This document shows, piece after piece, positions 34,810-47,151 of a stretch of 64,000 bases of DNA. Origin of the DNA: Quercus robur (lineage: Eukaryota; Streptophyta; Magnoliopsida; Fagales; Fagaceae); contig NC_065542.1 in the NCBI RefSeq assembly GCF_932294415.1, positions 44,543,942-44,607,941 on the forward strand, written 5' to 3'. The position numbers were made by a program, and so were the translations under genes. Position 1 is the stretch's first letter. Every line of letters starts with the position of its first letter. The notes beneath the pieces were generated by a model, which saw nothing but the letters and a program-made list of their open reading frames with translations, did not search any database and was not told where the DNA came from.

Positions 34810-36412
34810 TATTTTTTATTTAAGTAACCACATGACTAAATTTTAAGAAAATAACTTAAGGAATAACACCTAAGGTACTATACTTAAGACTAAAATTTTG
34901 TAGTATTTTTTTTTTTTTTTTTTACAATTCAAGTCCAAAAAAAAAAAAAAAAATCCTAAATTTTAGGATTTCAGATTCTCTACTAATGGCCTACTAACCA
35001 GCACAGTTTCCCATTATAAAAAATTTTTAAAAAAAATCATGTTTTAGGATTTTAGAATCCTAAATTATCTTTTTGTTTTACATTTTATTTTTTTTACTTT
35101 CCTTATTATGTTTGACGGTTGAGATTCAGGATTTTGGATTGTGCAATATTGTTAAGGATAAATTGCTATGTTTAAGGATAACAATATCCAATAGAGTTTT
35201 GGTGAAAAATAAATCCATTACTTTTATTGTTTCAGTTAATAAATTGTGATCCTTGAACGTTGCTTTGATAATTTTTTTTACAATTTCAAGCAAAAAAATA
35301 AAATTTTAAAAACCCATGTTTAGGTATTTTTATTCCTAAAAGTTTGCCTATTATTTAGAAGCCATTTTTTCTATGATTTTATAATTATATCTTTAAAGAA
35401 AAGAGGAAAAAAAAAAACGTTTTTAGGTTTTTACCCGGTATTTTTATTCCTAAAATTTTGCCTGTTATTTAGAAGCAATTTTCTCCATGATTTTACAATT
35501 TTATCTTTAAAGAAAAAATAAATAAATAAATAAAACCGCCACATTTTAGGTTTTTACCCGTAAAAGTTAGTCTATTATTTAGTAATAATTGTTCCATTTT
35601 TCTCAGTCTATGGCATTTTATTTTTATTTATTTATTTTTTTTACAAATATATTAGTAATATGTATATAATGGTCAATCACTCTCCTTTGCCTATATATTT
35701 TATGCTTCGAAATAGAGGTAAGTGCAATATAATTAATTAATACGTGATACTTATCCAAATTGCACAATTTGTATTTCTTTTATACAATTTGATACTTATC
35801 CAAATTGCACAATTTGTATTTCTTTTATACAATTTGATACTCATCCAAATTCCACAGTTGTTGTATTATAATATTGTAATCAAAGAAATTCACAGTAATA
35901 TTGCAATAAAAAAGAAGAAGAAAAGCAATGACTAAGCTTTAACCTACAAATGCATAGAAAAAAGAAAAATAGAAAAGAAGAAAGAGGATAATCATAAGGA
36001 AATAAGAAATTAAAGAAAGAGCCAGAGTAAAAATAATTAGACTGCCATTAATTTCTTTATAAAAACAAAATAGAAAAGTGCAATGTACATTGACATACCT
36101 ACAGAATCGAAACAATTAGAATTGAACTTTTGTTTTTGTAAGTAAATTTTTTATTTCTTTTTTGGATTTTGAATTTAGGAAAAATGATTATTAACAATAC
36201 CACAATCAAACAAACCATTAACCAACATAAGTAACCATTTACAGTAATTATTTATTCAATATATATTGCCTGAGATAGTGAACGTCGAAGTTGATGAATT
36301 TGATTTTCTAATTATCATTGCAAAACACAAATAGAATCACGAAGGATCAAATAAGTTCAGATCTAAGATGTAATGCTTAACATATATAGAAGATCAGAAT
36401 AAGAACGAGAAA
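34810..36412. other. AT-rich spacer with a 45-bp tandem repeat
   Basis: No gene. A 45-bp unit (GATACTTATCCAAATTGCAC...) is repeated at 35746, 35791 and 35836. The phrases TTTTTATTCCTAAAA and TTTAGGTTTTTACCCG recur at 35320-35580, suggesting older local duplication. Confidence 0.6.
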
Positions 36413-36526
36413 TTACAAAATACGAACAGAGACAGTAAAATCGGAATCAAACAAATAGTTTGAATTTATAGCGAAAATAAAGAGGAAGTACTTGATTTGG
36501 AGGGAACAATACAGCCTTACACCTTG

Positions 36527-36716
36527 GCCCAGGCTCTTCCTCACAAAATTCTTCACGAAATTCCCTAAACAACTTGTCTTGAATTCTTTCCAGCTTTCAC
36601 ACTTGGAACCATCACCCATCATGCGGTAGTCGATGAATTTTGACTGCGCAACTGGTAAATACGTGGTAGAATTCGTCCAGATTGGGTTTCTCCATTCTCG
36701 TGTTCTGTGCAAGAGA
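36527..36716 (-). pseudogene. Exon-like fragment, family not recognised
   Basis: On the minus strand a CTTGCACAG acceptor is followed by an open stretch (REWRNPIWTNSTTYLPVAQS in one frame, LFREFREEFCEEEPGPR in another). It ends near a possible donor AAG|GTGTAAG. The two frames compete and neither suggests a domain to me. It is possibly another captured exon of the 41-kb element, and could be non-coding. Confidence 0.25.
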
Positions 36717-37232
36717 AAACCATTAGCCAAGAAAAGTTAACTACCTTAAAATGTCAAATGCTTATAAACATAACTAACACAAACTTATTAGCACATTCTA
36801 CAAAATTGCATGATACGGCTAATTAGATGTCTAAAACACATAAGGTAAGAAAAGTTAACAATTGTTTTTTCTTTCCCAAATCATAACTGCTTTCAATTTT
36901 TGTTTGCCGGAAAAGCACAAGTATATTCATCTGAGTCAAACTGTTAGTTCTGAGCTTAAAGAAAAACCAAAAAAAGAAAAAATAAATAAATAAATAATAA
37001 ATAAATAAAAAATAAAAAACCCAAATTTGTAAATATAAATTTACTCACTTTTTTTACACAACAAAATACATACAATCAGTCGATCACGGTGTTACTCTTA
37101 TCCCTAGACCACTAATCCCTTTCGCGAAGCAAAATCAAACATATACAAACAATGTTCAAAAAAAAGATAGAAAAAGATCCATAGATACCTAGAATGAAAA
37201 AACAAGTTCTTGCACAAAAATTAAACAATCAT

Positions 37233-38591
37233 ACTGCAACCAAGGTTTTGAAACCCGGACCGTTCAATGAAACCTAAAAGAGAGAGGTTCAAGGTTTTGA
37301 AGGTTGAACCGAGGTCGAACCGGGATCGAACCGTGATGACGTCATAATTAATTTAATAATTATTTAAATATAAATAATTATATTAAATTAGTATAAATAT
37401 AAAAATTAACTAAAATAATTTAATTAAATATAAAAATCTATCTTTCAAATATATTTTTTATATCATAACTTTCCCAAAACAAATAAGAAATACTAAATAC
37501 TAAGTAAAGGTAGATATGGTATTCTTTATTTATTTATATGTTGATTAGTTAAACTTGTGATAGCAATAATAATATACTAATTAGAAGGACACTTATATTA
37601 TATTAAATAAAATAAAATTTTTAAATTATTTAATAGTCTTAAATTAAAATAATTTTAGAATCACACAATTTTATATTTTTTTGGGCACAATTGTAAATTT
37701 GAATACCTATCAAATATATATAAACCCATTATTTTTCCTCTACTACCTACTCTCTATCCCATCAGAATTACAACCAAAAAAAATAGCTAACAACCAAAAA
37801 AAGCTAAGACAAATTTCGGTATTAGATTTTTTCTTTAAAAAAAAAATTGTAAATATTAATTAAAAGTACTTAACAATTAAGAGAGTTGTCACATCATGTT
37901 GGGAAGGTGAAAAAAATGGATGGCTGAAACTCTTCTTACCTTTCCAATGTAATCACGTGGAGGGCTTTGGAAAAACACAAATAAAAAAAATAATACAAAA
38001 ACTAATGAGTGGAGTTAAAAGAGAGAAAGTGCAGACGGACAAAAGAAAGAGAAGGAGAAAAAGAAGAAAGAAGAAGAAGAAGAAGAAGAAGGAGGAGAAA
38101 CAGCACCAGAGGATGAAGCGTTCACTAGCACTACCTCGTCTGCCACTCCACCGCCGTTCGTCCTCCTCCCCACCACCAGATTGGGTCAGATTGGCATGTT
38201 CTTTTTTTTTTTTTTTTCTTGTTCTAATTCAACTTCATTGTAAGAATTGGATTTTGTTTTGTGTTTTGTGTTTTGTGTTTGGATTATTTGAGATGTTTTT
38301 TGAGATTGAAGCAAAGTTAGATAGGCTTGTTCTTCCTAGCAATTGTGTTTCTTTTTCTTTTGTTTTTTTGTGTTTTTTTTTTTTTTTTTAAGGTTCAGAT
38401 TCAAAGAGAACCGTGAGAAGCGGTCTGATCACGATTCTTAGAACTGTGCGGTTGAACCGCGGATCGAACGGTTCCCTGCTTTTTTGACATAGACAGGTTT
38501 TTAAGCTTAAAGAACCGTGATGGTGGGAGGTTCACGGTTTTTCCGGTCGGACCGTATGGTCCGGTCCGGATTTCAAAACCATGACTGCAAC
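37233..38591. mobile_element. Non-autonomous hAT element, perfect 8-bp TSD
   Basis: The element proper is 37241-38583 (1343 bp). The TSD ACTGCAAC is at 37233-37240 and 38584-38591. Terminal inverted repeats are CAAGGTTTTGAAACCCGGAC and CATGGTTTTGAAATCCGGAC. Subterminal sequence is full of GAACCG/CGGTTC motifs. No transposase is present. The interior (38050-38390) has an open frame beginning in a GAAGAA repeat and rich in Ser/Pro/Arg, then T-rich sequence with a 5'-gene-like look, perhaps a captured promoter and first exon. The 8-bp TSD fixes the superfamily. Confidence 0.88.
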
Positions 38592-39227
38592 TAGCAAAAG
38601 TGCTATTTAATGCTTGCAATCCTGATAAAATATACCTAATTGAAACACAAATTAAGAACTGCTATTACCTCAATAAATAAATAAAAAAGAAAAATGTAAT
38701 GACTGACTATCTCAAAAAAAATCTAAGGCCACAACAACTATTAAAACCAATACAACCATGATATATGATATCTTTTATATATATAAGACATTTTATGGTG
38801 ACCCAATTAATCATTGACATTATTTATAAATGTGAAATACAACCATGTACAAGAAGAGAGAATGGTCATGAACTAATGAACTAACAACTGACAAATCCTT
38901 AGAAAATATTATCATTTGTTAGGGGGACTTTTTAAATAAAACTTGTATTAGGCTTGCACCATTTGCACTTTTTCAATGAAATTATCAGTTTAAAAAAAAA
39001 AATGAAAGAGATAGACCATATGCGCAATGAAACATGTGCATCAAAAACTGTTCTTGTTCGTTAAATAATCTTAGATTTGGCGAATACAAAGATGCAATCC
39101 ATCACAATACAAATATTTTTCATATTCTTAGAAAATGAGATTAGGAATAAATAATAGATAATTATAAAGTACAAGTAGAATAAAAAATGGCTTTGGATTG
39201 GATTGGATTGGATGGAAAGGGAAGCTG

Positions 39228-39361
39228 ACCTGAACGATCCAAAGAGCAGTGGTGGTGGCGGCGACACCCCACAAGGCAGCAGACTGAACATCGATAGGCT
39301 GAAGTCTAGGCCAAAGAAATTTCATGAGTCCTCCCGATCTAGATGCGATCCCAGCAGACAT
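39228..39361 (-). pseudogene. QCR10-like first exon (cytochrome bc1 small subunit)
   Basis: Minus-strand exon from ATG 39361 encoding about 44 residues, including MKFLWPRLQPIDVQSAALWG then VAATTTALWIVQ. It ends in CAG|GTCAGC. This resembles the N-terminal half of the plant ~6.7-kDa subunit (QCR10) of mitochondrial complex III, which has a short IQxxDIQ stretch and one membrane helix. I did not find the second exon. It may be a fragment carried by the 41-kb element. A live gene with its last exon elsewhere is possible but less likely in this setting. Confidence 0.55.
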
Positions 39362-39534
39362 TTTCAGATATATTCGTCTCAAATCCGAATATGTTAAGAG
39401 TAAAAGCAAATATAATGAACAAACAGGTACATATGACCCTGCAACCAATACACATCCAAGGAAATTAGACCAAAAAAAATACAGAAAGTTAAGCATTAAA
39501 GCCTACAATGAAGAAGTTAAAATGGATGCGTAAA

Positions 39535-40411
39535 AAAAGAATTGGTAGCAGATAACCAATGTGCCACTACTACTACAACAACAACAACAAAGCCTTAGTC
39601 CCAAAAGACTACAGAAACAAATCTTGACAATTTGTTCCCTTGCATTAATAGACATTCCTGTGTCATTTGGTGTTTTTTTAATTTATATTTCTTTGAAATG
39701 ATAACATTTCAGAATTTATGTGAAAAAAATACAACCAGTTACAAAAGTAGCTATGCCCTGTAGTAGGGGATTCTACACAAGCAAGGAACAAAACGCTAAT
39801 AGAGTAAACACAACCAAAATGAGGATGCCAGTGAATAAGATAGGGGGAAAAGAAAAATATGAATTGAAGAAAAATTCATGTCGGCCAATGGCCTTTGGGC
39901 TTGATGGCACTTCCATGTTGGGTGGTGGGTAAGATCATAGGTTGATGTCCTATTGGGTGCATTAATAAAAAATAAATAAAAAATAAAAAAATATGGGAGA
40001 GACTAGAGCAGCAATGCCTTCTAAAGAGGAGGAGGTGAGAGTGCAGAGAATAAAAGCAATGGAGCTTATCTATAGGTTGTAGAATTTTTTTTGCAGCAAG
40101 CAAAACTTCACAAAACAATCAAACCTGTAAAGAAATTTATAGGACTCAATTTTCCTAATATAGAAAGAGTCCAAATAACTAATTGAATTCAAAGAAGGAA
40201 GCAAGAAAAAAATATGAACCAATAATGATAGGAAGTCCAACATAATAGAAACATCTTAACAGGAAGAAAAACAGCACCGTTTATAGGCATGTTAGAAAAG
40301 AAATAGAATCTTCTTACCATAGAAACTCTCAAGTAATACTTCATAAATGTGTGAATCCACTAATTTCCTAGAATACACCTAGGCTAATATAATAATAATA
40401 ATAATAATAAT
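39535..40411. other. Spacer with a dispersed-repeat motif
   Basis: 39558-39610 (CTACTACTACAACAACAACA then AAGCCTTAGTCCCAAAAG) resembles a widespread plant retroposon tail. Nothing else is recognised. Confidence 0.35.
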
Positions 40412-41595
40412 AACTATTCGCTAACCCGTGCGATGCACGGGATAGTTGGTTAAATAACAATTACAAATAATCACACAAAGGGCGCAAAATATGTTCTTTG
40501 ATTATAAATTTAGGGTGTTTCACATAACACATAAAGATCACACCTTGGTTTCTCTATGTCGATGAAAAAATTATAGCCAACATTCCAATAGCTCATACAC
40601 AAATTTGGGCATAATATGAATTCACATAATGCTCAATTGCAAATCAATTTATAGTCTACCACCAATATAAATCATATAAAAAAATTTATTGATAAAATGA
40701 ATATTTAAATGTATAAATAATCTCATGACAACATTAGCAAGACCATGCATTTGTTGCCAGGGAATAATATGCCACATAAACACATGGGGCCCTATCCCAC
40801 TATCTCTTATAAGAAGCAACTCATAAACACAATATTCAAAACTTTGAAAAGAAACAGCTAACAAATAGTCTAAGTATCTTTGCTTATCTACTCTTTATGA
40901 CCCCCAATTTTGATTATGCTGGCTTCTTGGAAACTGTTGAGGAGATCATTTGCAGCAACATATATTTGTGTCAGATGCATCTAATTTCCTTTAGATACAT
41001 CTTAAGTACATGCAAATGCCTATATATTTGAAAGAGTGTCTATTTGAAAGGAATCAAACGAAATGCCTATATATTTCAGTTTCAACTCTCTATAAACAAT
41101 TAAAACCAAATTTCATAAACTCTTTGGATACATCTTAAGTAAGACATACAATCAATTTCAAAAACACCAAATGTTGGGTTGAAAGTAATACACAATTATT
41201 TGAAGTAGTGCTATTAGGCTCAACCAAGCCACTCTCTATGGAAAAAATTCAAAATATTGCATTTAAATAGAGACAATGCAATAATGTATTAATAGCTATT
41301 TCTATGAGCAAGAAAATAAAAAATATTTGAAGCAATTGCTTGAAATCATTTAAGTACATGCCATCAATGAAGTTGCTTGAAATCATTTTAAGTACATACC
41401 ATCAATGAAGCTACAACATTAACATTGTTCATAACATTATTTTATTATTTGTAGCACACAATGTGGGCATGTAAGATATACATTGGTGCATGGAAATCTA
41501 CAAAATCACCCACACAAAAACAAAAAAGGAGAGAGTTAAATCAATGATTGTGTAATAATCATAGTGCAGTTTAGGTAATAATCAAAGATACTTAC

Positions 41596-41885
41596 CCAAG
41601 AGAATGAACTTTTGATACCTCCTACTGTGTGAAGGAATTCTCCACTATGGTTGAAGATAAGTTTCCCATCTTGAACCACAACTTCATAAGCCTTCCTTTT
41701 TGCCTACAATGCATGATGATTGAACTTCAAATTAAGTATGGTGTTTGTTCCATGATGCATGATTGCTTTTTATCAAAATACAAATTCTACTTCCTAGTTA
41801 GGGAGCATAAAGCAGGGACATGAGACTCACTGGACCAAGATATCTGATGCATTGCAGCTGAAGCTTCGATCTAGAACATCTCTCA
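41596..41885 (-). pseudogene. IQM (calmodulin-binding) gene fragment, two exons
   Basis: The exon about 41831-41885 encodes [18 protein letters not shown] and ends at CCA|GTGAGT. The exon 41596-41703 follows TTGTAG, encodes AKRKAYEVVVQDGKLIFNHS then GEFLHT and ends TTGG|GTAAGT. These match adjacent segments of plant IQM proteins (…SKLQQQCIKYLGP…AYEVVVEDGK…GELLHT), which bind calmodulin through an IQ motif that is not present here. The splice junctions are retained, as expected for genomic capture by the surrounding Helitron and not for a processed copy. Confidence 0.8.
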
Positions 41886-43410
41886 TGATTGACCTTTTTT
41901 CCTTCTCCTACATCAATCCTGTTATTTTTCGAAGTTCAGATGTTAAGCAAATTAAAAGTCAAAATTGTTGTAATTCTGTCAAATTTATCATTGCTCCCCA
42001 TATGCAGAATCCCATTGAGACCTAGCATCAAACACCTCACAGGCACTATTATAGAGACTCTTTTTATCATTTTGTCGAATAAAAGCAACCACCATTCAAA
42101 ATTTGAGAGATAAGTAGGATAATTAATCGATATAGATAATTAAACTGTCTATTTACTAATATATCTTGTAGGCATTCTATCAAACACCTGTTAGGAATCT
42201 CAAACAGCTATAGTAACCAACCCCAACCTCCAAAACAAAAATAACGACTTCTATAGAATAGAAAGTGAAACAGAGATGACATTCAAGTTGATCAAATAAA
42301 TGTCAAGAGGTATTTGGATGTGCAGAGTGATAAGAGAACTAATTCTCACATTTATGGCTTTTGCAAGGTTTTTTATTTTTGGTGGTAATGTAGGAAGGGG
42401 ATAAGTGGAGTGGCTTGAAGATTTGGAATTGCTACTGTGAAGTAACATAAAAAAAAGTCATGCTATGCTTTTCAATAGCTAAGATTTAGTGTTTTTGCCT
42501 TAACCCACCCAGCTGTCAGTGAAACAAAAAGAGTGTCTATTCAACACAATGTTTATTTGCAAGTAAAACCATTTCTAATTTTTGTTTCATAGAGCGTAAA
42601 CATAGGAGATGGTAACAATTTCAACTGTAGCCACATGCTGCCACTATATATTTGTTGTCTCCCTTAAAAGAATAATTTCCCCCTCAATTCTCAACACAGC
42701 TTAAAAATAACTTCATCTATAATATATTTGTTCTTCATAATTAAACAATCACTCTATAGGGACATATACACAAAAAACCTCTGCTAGAAGATATGACTCG
42801 AGAGTTTAATACCACATTGCACATGGAGAAATACTGTCATTCATAGACAGAATAAGATTTGTTATTTACTCTAAAAGGAAAAACCTAAAGGGATACAGTG
42901 TGGACATTTCCAACTAAGTTTATATGTCGAAAATAGGCTGGTTCTGAAAGGTAAAAGTACAAAGCAAAAAACAGTCACCATTAAAACATTAGCCATACAA
43001 GCCAAGTAATTTGTATACAGCATGAATAAAAGAAGCCTCTTTAATGACCAATAAATTATGCATTACATATAAGTGAGTTAATTCAATCCATTTAGTAACA
43101 AAACAGAAAAACCAAATTTTCATGAGATATTTTTATTTATTAAATTAAATAACAATGATATATGTGCACCAAACGAAAATAGAAATAAAAAATAAAGACA
43201 AACCCAAAACAAATATTTCAGTCATATAGCAATATTCAACAATACCCACAAAAAGAAATTTTGATTTTTTGGGTTATACCATCCTCCTTTCCTCTCATCC
43301 TAATAATTCCAATTCTCCAACACTACCAATCATGAACGGTTAAATAAATTTTAAAAAAAATAATAATCTCAAGAAAATTCCAAAACCTGCTTCAGAGGCT
43401 GCGTTAGATT

Positions 43411-43572
43411 GCTCATAGCTTCCTCGATGACATCGGCGACATCTGAGTTTTGGGTTTTTGGGTTTTGATTTTGGGGAAGGAGAGGGTTTTTGCTCATAGC
43501 TTCCTTGATGACACCGGCGGCATCTGAGTTTTGGGTTTTTGGGTTTTGATTTTGGGGAAGGAGAGGGTTTTG
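43411..43572. repeat. Two-copy 81-bp tandem repeat in the Helitron
   Basis: GCTCATAGCTTCCTCGATGA...GGAGAGGGTTTTT occurs at 43411 and 43492, nearly identical. The second is followed by a partial third copy (GATTTTCGGGGAAGGAGAGG). Confidence 0.85.
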
Positions 43573-43953
43573 ATTTTCGGGGAAGGAGAGGCTTGCATGA
43601 CAGAATCTGGGCAGTCGGGTGTTTTCATTTTTTTTTTTTTTTTGTTTTATTATTGGTTATGGTTTTCTTTTTTTTTTGAGGCAGAGAATCGGGCTAAGGA
43701 AAAGGCAGAGAAGAGGAAGGTCTGGTGGGAGGAAGGTCCGGTATTCGTGAGAGGGAAAGGTATTCGTGAAAGGGAAAGAGAAGGCAGTCGGGTAGTGAAA
43801 GAGAAGGCAGGGTGTTTTCGTTTTTTTCTTTTGTTTTATCATTGGTTATGGTTTTCATTTTTTCTTTTGTTTTATTATTTGTTATTATTATTATTTTTTT
43901 TTTTTTTTAATGATGTGCTGACGTGGAAAATTGTGGAAGTTTCAAAAGTTTCG

Positions 43954-44019
<66 letters not shown>

Positions 44020-44029
44020 TTAATGATGT

Positions 44030-44094
44030 GCTGACGTGGAAAATTGTGAAAGCTTCAAAATTTTCGGTTTTATATATATATATATATATATATA
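44030..44094 (-). mobile_element. Second Helitron 5' terminus
   Basis: Read on the minus strand: (TA)n-AAAACCGAAAATTTTGAAGC then TTTCACAATTTTCCACGTCAGCACATC, the same as the terminus at 43905-43987 except for a few bases. It suggests a duplicated end or a nested Helitron remnant. Confidence 0.55.
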
Positions 44095-44242
44095 ATCAAA
44101 TCAAATCAAATCAAATAAAAAAACAGCTCTAACAAGTAACAACTACAATAAAGGGAAAATTACGAAATTCCCAAACAAAGTTTCTAAGATGCAACCCCAC
44201 ATCAGAATTTTCACATCAAACATCATAAACTACGGACACCTT

Positions 44243-44819
44243 AGCATCCACAACCGGTTTTGCTATCCCATCTTATTTTACCATTCCAAAAAGCTACTTT
44301 ATTAATTATGCCATACCATTTTACAATACTCCCAACATCCCAAAACTCTATTTTCCTCTTCTACTCATTAAAATAATATATCTTTGTAATAAAATATATT
44401 TTTTCCTTTTTTGTTTTTTCTCAATTTTCTCCCCCGCGTCCCTTCCAGAATCCTCCATTACTTTACTTTTCACCTTCTTCCAGCCTCCTCCTCCAATCCA
44501 TCATCCATATCAACCCAACTCCTTCACACAACTCCTCCATCATCCATATCAACCCAGATCGACGAAACAGAAAAGGAAAAAAAAAAAAAAACCATCACGC
44601 CTATAACAACGCCACAGCCACCACAACGCTGATCACATATACCAGCAAACCCAGAAAAAAAAAAAAAAAAACAAAACAAAAAACCATTAACACCCACGCC
44701 GATCACAACGCCACAGCCACCACAACGCCATAGCCACCACAGCTCCACCGATCTCGCCACCCACCAATCTCTGCCACGCCACAGCCACCACAATGCCGAT
44801 CACATACCAGCAAACCCAG

Positions 44820-44871
<52 letters not shown>

Positions 44872-45010
44872 CCCATTAACACCCACGCCGATCACGCCAC
44901 AGCCACCACAACGCCATAGCCACCACAGCTCCACCGATCTCGCCACCCACCAATCTCCGCCATGCCACAACCACCACAACGTCGATCACATATACTAGCA
45001 AACCCAGAAG

Positions 45011-45056
<46 letters not shown>

Positions 45057-45546
45057 ATTAACACCCACGCCCACTGAACCACCGTCATCAAAACCCACGA
45101 TCTCCACCGTTGTCAAAACCCACACCTCCAAAGAAACCCACCAGCCTAGCCTCGTCGAAATCACTATCGGAGCCATAGGAGCTCCAATTCAAACCCATCG
45201 GAGCCACGCCGACCCATCCGATTTCACCATTGAGGAAGCCACGGGGTCTTGGGTCTGAAGAGAGCAGAGAGTAGATGAGAAAGAGAGAAGGAAGAGAGAG
45301 AAAAGAATAGAAATAATGAGAGAGGAGAGAGAAATTCCCGGTTAAAAATAAGGAGAGAGGATTAAAAAATTAATTTTTTTTATACCATTCAGCTACAGTA
45401 CCATCTTACATTTAAGATGGTACTGTAGCTGTATGCCAAAAAAAATTTAACATTTCCCATATGGCTTTCCAATTGCTGAGCACATTTTGGGTTTAAATGC
45501 CAAATGTACCTTACATTTGGCATTTGGCCCTCCAGCTGCGGATGCT
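44243..45546. mobile_element. TIR element containing polyA-linked tandem repeats
   Basis: The left end (GCATCCACAACCGG at 44244) and the right end (GCGGATGC at 45538, read inverted GCATCCGCAGCTGG) form short TIRs with T/A-rich flanks. A second internal palindrome, CAGCTACAGTACCATCTTAC and its inverse, lies at 45393-45432. A PIF/Harbinger-like origin is possible, but the TSD is ambiguous. No transposase. Confidence 0.45.
44590..45075. repeat. Tandem ~190-bp units with A runs up to ~50
   Basis: Three successive units contain CCATTAACACCCACGCCGAT, ACGCCACAGCCACCACAACG, GCTCCACCGATCTCGCCACC and ACCAGCAAACCCAGAA. Each is closed by an A run (about 17, 50 and 44 bases). Pro/His-rich open frames here follow from the repeat. 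Confidence 0.85.
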
Positions 45547-45589
45547 CTACAAGCTAAAGAGAATATCACCTACAAAACACTGAAAGAGT

Positions 45590-45627
<38 letters not shown>

Positions 45628-45676
45628 CAAGAATCTAAACTCCAAATAGATATTACAAAACCCTTAAGTCACTCAC

Positions 45677-45736
45677 TTCATCTGGTGGAAGCGGAAACAA
45701 CTGATGATACTCTTCACTCTTCAATGACGTTGGAGA
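45677..45736 (-). pseudogene. GRAM/VASt-like (VAD1-type) exon
   Basis: A 60-bp stretch bounded by ATTACAG and GAA|GTGAGT encodes SPTSLKSEEYHQLFPLPPDE. The SEEY.QLF.LPP.E signature is characteristic of the start of the GRAM domain in plant VAD1-like proteins, which bind membrane lipids. Only this exon is recognised, so it is probably a stranded gene fragment. Confidence 0.5.
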
Positions 45737-45753
45737 CTGTAATAGAAAAGTAG

Positions 45754-47049
45754 AAGAGCTAAATAATGTTAGAAAATAACATTCAAAACATATCTCCTTA
45801 TCAACAAAACTGAACTGTGTCCCTCATTTGTTACATATTTCATATTCCCATCTATGAGCTATGTTCTGTATCTGTGACATGTTAAGCATTGCAAAGTGTG
45901 TTTGGGTTAATCAATTTACCCTAACACATGCTTCGCATTTATACTAACAACTTTAGTACATTATTACACATTTACCTCTTAACCTAAGAAGCATGGACAC
46001 AAACACAGCACAAGACATAGTGACATAACAATTCTGAAAAAAATAGCACAAGACACAACAGTAACATAGCAATTAATTAATTAATATTTTGTGTATTTTA
46101 CATTTTTAAACAAGTTTAATGTTAGGCTTTTGTTAATGAGTGTTGTAAGAGCAAAACCTTTTTTTTTAGGAAGGGCTTGAAACTTCGACGTTGTGGTTAA
46201 TAGCCACATACTCTAAGCTCTAAGAGCAAAAGTTAAGGTGCATTCAGCTTGTTTTACTACAAAAAGCCTTATTCCCAAATTTTGGGATTGGCTAAAAATC
46301 CTCAACAGATTAGTTAGCATCAGCCACATGTATTTTTTTTGTTCACAGCTTGTTTGACAGAGAGAAAATTTGATAAGCCCGGTCTTCAAAAAGAAAATAA
46401 TTCAAAGCCTCTTCCGGAAGCCACTGACTCTCAAACCATCCAAAGCAACCAAAAAGAAAATGAAAGAAGAAGAAGAAGGCAGAACATATGAAGGCAACTA
46501 ATGGCAAGAATGCTGATGCGATGAGAGCAGCAGTGAAGGTCTAAGACCACTGCCAATGGGCTGAGACCAGTGCTGGCCACGTCAAAAATCCCACTCTCTT
46601 TTCCTTTTTCTTTTTCTTTTTTAAAAAATTGATTTCATCTCTGTGTTGCAATTATGTCTGAAACATGTCTTGATTGTGTCCAAAAAGAATCTTTGGACAC
46701 CACATCAACACATAAGCAACCGTCTCTAAGGCATGTCTATATCAAACATGGACACGCTAAGCTTTTTAAATTGTTCGTGCTTCCTTACTCTTAACATGTA
46801 AATACTACTCATAACACAATCACTCAAACTAGGACATACATATCATATAATCCCAGCTGGCCATATAGTAAATCCAATCAAATCTTGCATAAGGGTTTAG
46901 TAAACGTATCTGCATATTGAGCTCCTATAGAAACATATGGCATGACAATCACTCTATTTTCCACTTTTTCCTAACAACATGGATTGTTTTGTAATTTACA
47001 AATATAAAGCAACACCAAAACAGCAGTATAACAAGTTATAAAAAGTCAC
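45754..47049. other. Spacer, no supported gene
   Basis: AT-rich. 46255-46330 includes AAAAAGCCTTATTCCCAAATTT, a diverged copy of the dispersed motif at 39590. Nothing else is supported. Confidence 0.35.
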
Positions 47050-47151
47050 CTTTTTATCGTTGAAGAAGTTGGCATCAAATAACTCAAATGTACATCTAAG
47101 GGATGCAACGTCATTACTTTTTTCCGGACACTCACCATTCTTCTTACTGTC
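47050..47151 (-). pseudogene. Exon-like fragment, family not recognised
   Basis: 102 bp bounded by TTTGATCAG and AAAAAG|GTGACT encode 34 residues, including KSNDVASLRCTFELFDANFF. The stretch is in frame and compact with clean splice sites. It might belong with the GRAM-like exon downstream, but I cannot show this. Confidence 0.35.

Larger units (their letters stand above)
40412..43987 (-). mobile_element. Probable Helitron on the minus strand carrying an IQM fragment
   Basis: The 3' end (left) has the perfect hairpin CCCGTGC/GCACGGG (40425-40441) then TTAGCGAATAG and T, a slightly degenerate CTAG-T. The 5' end (right), read on the minus strand, is TCTATATATATA...AAAACCGAAACTTTTGAAAC then CCACGTCAGCAC. 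That is very similar in layout to the start of the Helitron at 25212 (GCCACGTCAGCAG). Length about 3.6 kb, no Rep/helicase. A second, near-identical 5' end lies just outside at 44030-44094. Confidence 0.65.

Noticed and set aside
43531-44034. 167-codon open frame with Phe and Ile runs
   Set aside because: It crosses an 81-bp tandem repeat, a T run, (AT)n and a Helitron end, so it is not a gene.
44411-45258. Proline/threonine-rich open frames
   Set aside because: They follow the tandem polyA-linked repeat and switch sense with strand. No domain or splice context.
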